Source of the DNA: Pseudomonadota bacterium
Lineage (GTDB): Bacteria; Desulfobacterota; Desulfuromonadia; Geobacterales; Pseudopelobacteraceae
Assembly (NCBI GenBank): GCA_019352135.1
Contig: JABBNX010000018.1
Location: forward strand, 1-35,278
Direction of reading: 5' to 3'
DNA length: 35,278 nt
Part shown: positions 32,766 through 35,278 of the stretch, in pieces
How positions within the stretch are numbered: position 1 is the first letter of the stretch
How the letters are laid out: the number at the start of each line of letters is the position of its first letter
Notes under the pieces: model-generated
Databases searched by the model: none
The model's input: only the letters and a program-made list of their open reading frames with translations
What the model was told of the DNA's origin: nothing
Translations under genes and position numbers: made by a program

Positions 32766-33806
32766 TCAGAGGCTCGCAGCCTTACGCAGGCCGGCACGGT
32801 AATCACCGGTGACAATCCCGTTTTCAGTGATGATCGCGGAAATATAGCGGGCTGGAGTCACATCAAAGGCCGGATTGCGGACCCGGATCCCTTCCGGCGC
32901 AATGGCAACACCCTTGATGTGTGTTACTTCGCTGGAGGGGCGCTCCTCAATCGGAATTTTGCTCCCATCGGAAAGGGTCAGATCCAGCGTCGAAACCGGA
33001 GCGGCAACGTAAAAAGGAATGTTGTTCTCTTTGGCCAGCACCGCCACAGAATAGGTGCCGATCTTGTTGGCAGTATCGCCGTTGGCGGCGATCCGGTCGG
33101 CTCCGACCACGCAGCAGGTGATCTCGCCGCGATTCATAAAAAAGCCGGCCATATTGTCGGAAATCAGTGTCGCTGGAATGCCCTCTTTCATCAGCTCCCA
33201 GGCGGTCAGGCGCGCTCCCTGCAGCCAGGGGCGGGTTTCGTCGGCAAAGACCTGGATCTTCTTGCCCGCTTCATGAGCGGCACGGATTACACCCAGAGCG
33301 GTGCCGTAACCGGCCGTTGCCAACCCCCCGGCATTGCAGTGGGTCAGAATCGTGGCACCCTCCGGAATAAGCGTAGCGCCCCACTTGCCGATATTTTTAC
33401 AGATGGTCAGATCCTCCTGCTCAATCCGGATCGCCTCTTTTTTGAGCGCCTCGCGAATTGCATCAAGGCTCTTGCTCCGGTTGGCCTCTGCGACCCGCTT
33501 CATCCGCTCCAGCCCCCAGAAAAGGTTCACCGCCGTCGGACGGGTTCGCGCCAATACGTCACAGACGTTCTCCAGCTGGCGGAAAAAGGATTCGTGGGTA
33601 TCGGCGATAATCGCCCGGGCCCCCAAAGCAACTCCCATGGCCGCTGCCACACCGATCGCCGGGGCTCCCCGGATTATCATCCCCTTAATTGCTTCTGCAA
33701 CCGACTGAAAATCGCTATAGGTGTTGTAGATCTCTTCGCCCGGCAGGCGGGTCTGATCGATCATGATAACGGCATCATCAAGCCATTCAATAGTGCGAAA
33801 CGACAT
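32766..33806 (-). CDS. mtnA: S-methyl-5-thioribose-1-phosphate isomerase
   Basis: MtnA, 346 residues, converts methylthioribose-1-phosphate to methylthioribulose-1-phosphate in methionine salvage. It carries the eIF2B-like fold with [20 protein letters not shown], the catalytic Cys in [17 protein letters not shown] (about 155), and the catalytic Asp in [18 protein letters not shown] (about 237). The C-terminal [20 protein letters not shown] is typical. The ATG at 33806 ([10 protein letters not shown]) is chosen because GGAG lies seven bases upstream; the longer frame to 33896 has no ribosome site and no family match. No other salvage genes are nearby. It is followed by glnE after one base and is divergent from the chromate transporter genes. 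Confidence 0.95.
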   Translation of the reverse strand: MSFRTIEWLDDAVIMIDQTRLPGEEIYNTYSDFQSVAEAIKGMIIRGAPAIGVAAAMGVALGARAIIADTHESFFRQLENVCDVLARTRPTAVNLFWGLERMKRVAEANRSKSLDAIREALKKEAIRIEQEDLTICKNIGKWGATLIPEGATILTHCNAGGLATAGYGTALGVIRAAHEAGKKIQVFADETRPWLQGARLTAWELMKEGIPATLISDNMAGFFMNRGEITCCVVGADRIAANGDTANKIGTYSVAVLAKENNIPFYVAAPVSTLDLTLSDGSKIPIEERPSSEVTHIKGVAIAPEGIRVRNPAFDVTPARYISAIITENGIVTGDYRAGLRKAASL

Positions 33807-33932
33807 GGCTGAACTCCTTGGTCGTTGATTTAATTGCATCTTGTTATGTGTACCATGGCATGCCGGTTCAGGCAATATGTTCTCCGGCATTTTCACTTGC
33901 TGCCGATTCTCACTTCCTGCTATAACTCCGTC

Positions 33933-34490
33933 ATGAAATCAGATGCATACAAAATCAGCCTGACCGAAATTTTCCTGACATTTGCCAAGATCGGCATTAC
34001 CGGCTTTGGCGGTGGCATGGCCATTGTCGCGATGGTTGAACGGGTATGCGTTCATGAGAAAAACTGGATTACGTCCGAAGAGTTTATGCATGGTCTCGCC
34101 TTCGGGCAAATACTGGGACCGTTTTCGCTCAATGTCTGTACATTCACCGGTCACCACCTGCGCGGAATACGTGGCGGAATACTTGCTGCAGCAGGCTTTC
34201 TGCTTCCCTCTTTTCTGCTGGTAAGCCTCCTCTCCTGGGTCTACTTCACCTATAACAAGCTGCCCCAACTGCAGGCTGCCCTCAAAGGAACCAACCCGGT
34301 CATTATCGGTTTGATCGTTGTCGTTGCCATCGATATGGGCCGCAAACAGATCAAAGGAAGCAACGGCGCCTTGATGGCGGCGGTCGCTTTCTGCGCGGCG
34401 GTTTTTTTCAAACTCAACGCCGCCTGGATTCTCTTGGGAGCTGCGCTCTGGTCGCTCTGCAGCAGTTATTACCGCCGGAGGTTCACCTGA
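33933..34490 (+). CDS. chrA1: Chromate transporter, first half
   Basis: A 185-residue protein of the short-chain CHR (ChrA) family. It has about five hydrophobic segments and the conserved [20 protein letters not shown] near residues 16-35, plus the repeat signature [20 protein letters not shown] about 57-76. ChrA proteins couple export of chromate, a sulfate analogue, to the ion gradient; members without chromate activity are also known. The ATG at 33933 (MKSDAYKIS) is chosen because the family match begins there; its ribosome site is poor. Its stop codon overlaps the next gene's ATG by one base (TGATG), so the halves are co-translated. Confidence 0.85.
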   Translation: MKSDAYKISLTEIFLTFAKIGITGFGGGMAIVAMVERVCVHEKNWITSEEFMHGLAFGQILGPFSLNVCTFTGHHLRGIRGGILAAAGFLLPSFLLVSLLSWVYFTYNKLPQLQAALKGTNPVIIGLIVVVAIDMGRKQIKGSNGALMAAVAFCAAVFFKLNAAWILLGAALWSLCSSYYRRRFT

Positions 34491-35008
34491 TGGCCTCGCT
34501 GCTTATGATTGCATGGACCTTCTTCCGCATTGGCCTGATTTTTGTCGGCGGTGGGTACGTGCTGATTCCGCTCCTCAATCATATCATGGTCGAACAGTAC
34601 CATTGGCTGACCCTGCGACAGTTTCTCGACGGTCTGGCCCTCTCGCAGTTAACGCCCGGTCCGCTTGCGATTCTGGCAACCTTTACCGGTTTCCGGGCCG
34701 GTGGTTTTCCCGGTGCTCTGGTCGCCACCATCTGCATATTCCTCCCCTGTATTACCCTGATGCTGATCGTCGGACGCAATTACGACCGTCTGAAAAAAAT
34801 TGATATTATCGGCTCCACCCTTGACGGGCTGCTCCCGGCGGTGGTCGGCCTGGTAGCTGCTGCGGCCTGGCAGTTGGGGGTGTCATCACTCTCGGGGCTC
34901 AAGGATTTTTTGATCCTCGCAATCGGCTTTGCCATCTTCAAATGGACAAAGACCACTCCGATGGTGGTTATTCTTGGAGCGGGAATAATCGGATTCTTTA
35001 TCAACTGA
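34490..35008 (+). CDS. chrA2: Chromate transporter, second half
   Basis: A 172-residue short-chain CHR protein, homologous in layout to the gene before it. It begins with TFFRIGLIFVGGGYVLIPLL and carries the strong ChrA signature GLALSQLTPGPLAILATFTG (about 48-67), followed by GFPGALVATICIFLPC. Four to five membrane segments are visible. Paired short proteins probably combine as a heterodimer with opposite membrane orientation, matching the two halves of long ChrA. A terminator hairpin follows 27 bases after the stop codon. Confidence 0.87.
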   Translation: MASLLMIAWTFFRIGLIFVGGGYVLIPLLNHIMVEQYHWLTLRQFLDGLALSQLTPGPLAILATFTGFRAGGFPGALVATICIFLPCITLMLIVGRNYDRLKKIDIIGSTLDGLLPAVVGLVAAAAWQLGVSSLSGLKDFLILAIGFAIFKWTKTTPMVVILGAGIIGFFIN

Positions 35009-35035
35009 CAACTTCACGCCAAATATACCGTTTTA

Positions 35036-35068
35036 AAGAAGGCATCAGGTTTCCCCGGTGCCTTTTTT
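35036..35068 (+). terminator. Intrinsic terminator after the chromate transporter genes
   Basis: AAGGCATC (35039-35046) pairs with GGTGCCTT (35057-35064, one G-U pair) around a short loop, and the run TTTTTT follows (35063-35068). This is a typical rho-independent terminator. Confidence 0.8.
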
Positions 35069-35097
35069 CGTGCAGTATGCTATGGTGTTAAACTTCT

Positions 35098-35278
35098 ATG
35101 GAAACTCATTTCACCTCCGATTGCTGCGCCCTCATGCGCCATGAAATCTCCCAGGCACAGGGCAACGAAGTTTTTTTCATCGGCCGCACCAACGTCGATG
35201 GCATTGTCTACGAAACTGAGGCAATTGCCCGCGGCACCAAGGTGGCCGTTCCCGCTATCATCACCCGTGCATCAAGTG
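35098..35278 (+). CDS. Start of a probable DinG-like helicase with N-terminal JAB-like domain (partial)
   Basis: The window ends 60 codons into this frame. It reads METHFTSDCCALMRHEISQA, then GNEVFFIGRTNVDGIVYETE and AIARGTKVAVPAIITRAS. As I recall, this matches the first strands of the JAB/RadC-like domain found at the start of DinG-type (COG1199) ATP-dependent helicases in Geobacter relatives, where an HNHPSG motif follows at about residue 75. The helicase motifs lie beyond the window, so the assignment is provisional. No strong ribosome site is visible before the ATG. Confidence 0.5.
   Translation, partial: METHFTSDCCALMRHEISQAQGNEVFFIGRTNVDGIVYETEAIARGTKVAVPAIITRASS

Noticed and set aside
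32765-32815. Longer start of glnE overlapping mtnA
   Set aside because: The ATG at 32764, one base after the mtnA stop codon, fits translational coupling and the family start.
32724-33812. 362-codon plus-strand frame opposite mtnA
   Set aside because: It is antisense to an unambiguous mtnA. Long shadow frames are expected in this codon usage.

Overview
The window looks like a chromosomal segment of a Geobacter-type bacterium (Desulfuromonadia/Geobacterales). Several things point that way: a GEMM-Ib-like riboswitch of the Geobacter type upstream of an exported protein, the def-fmt-DUF116 gene run, a DUF362 plus polyferredoxin pair, a long GH13 protein, and a flagellar operon ordered flhA-flhF-fleN-fliA-flgF-flgG-flgA-flgH-flgI-flgJ-flgN-flgK-flgL. 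The genus is inferred from gene content. No rRNA, tRNA, CRISPR array or intact insertion sequence was seen.

Left accessory part (1-7527). A minus-strand ssb gene has a set of 20-bp-period direct repeats in front of it that resemble a transposon end. Two small stress-type genes follow (CsbD family and a YflT-like glycine-zipper protein); the first has a sigma-54-like promoter and inverted repeats upstream. Next come a truncated FAD oxidoreductase, then a sigma-70 promoter, a GEMM riboswitch and a small collagen-like lipoprotein closed by a strong hairpin. A Tat-exported DUF362 protein and a membrane polyferredoxin form a two-gene unit. They are followed by remnants of an SRAP (YedK) gene and of a PAS-domain gene, and then by an exported MsrB that also has a possible internal cytoplasmic start.

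Flagellar operon (7528-20336). Thirteen plus-strand genes encode export (FlhA), placement and number control (FlhF, FleN), the flagellar sigma factor (FliA), the distal rod (FlgF, FlgG), P- and L-ring assembly (FlgA, FlgI, FlgH), the rod cap (FlgJ), a chaperone (FlgN) and the hook-filament junction (FlgK, FlgL). flhB is not next to flhA. No flgM lies between flgJ and flgN, and no csrA/fliW follows flgL.

Right part (20350-35278). A minus-strand pair encodes an exported TPR protein and a 1173-residue GH13 alpha-amylase-family protein. A plus-strand HDOD protein and a minus-strand small protein of unknown function follow. The def-fmt-DUF116 operon runs with 4-bp overlaps and converges on the mtnA-glnE pair. 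A split two-gene chromate transporter is divergent from mtnA. The window ends inside a gene that is probably a DinG-like helicase with an N-terminal JAB-like domain.
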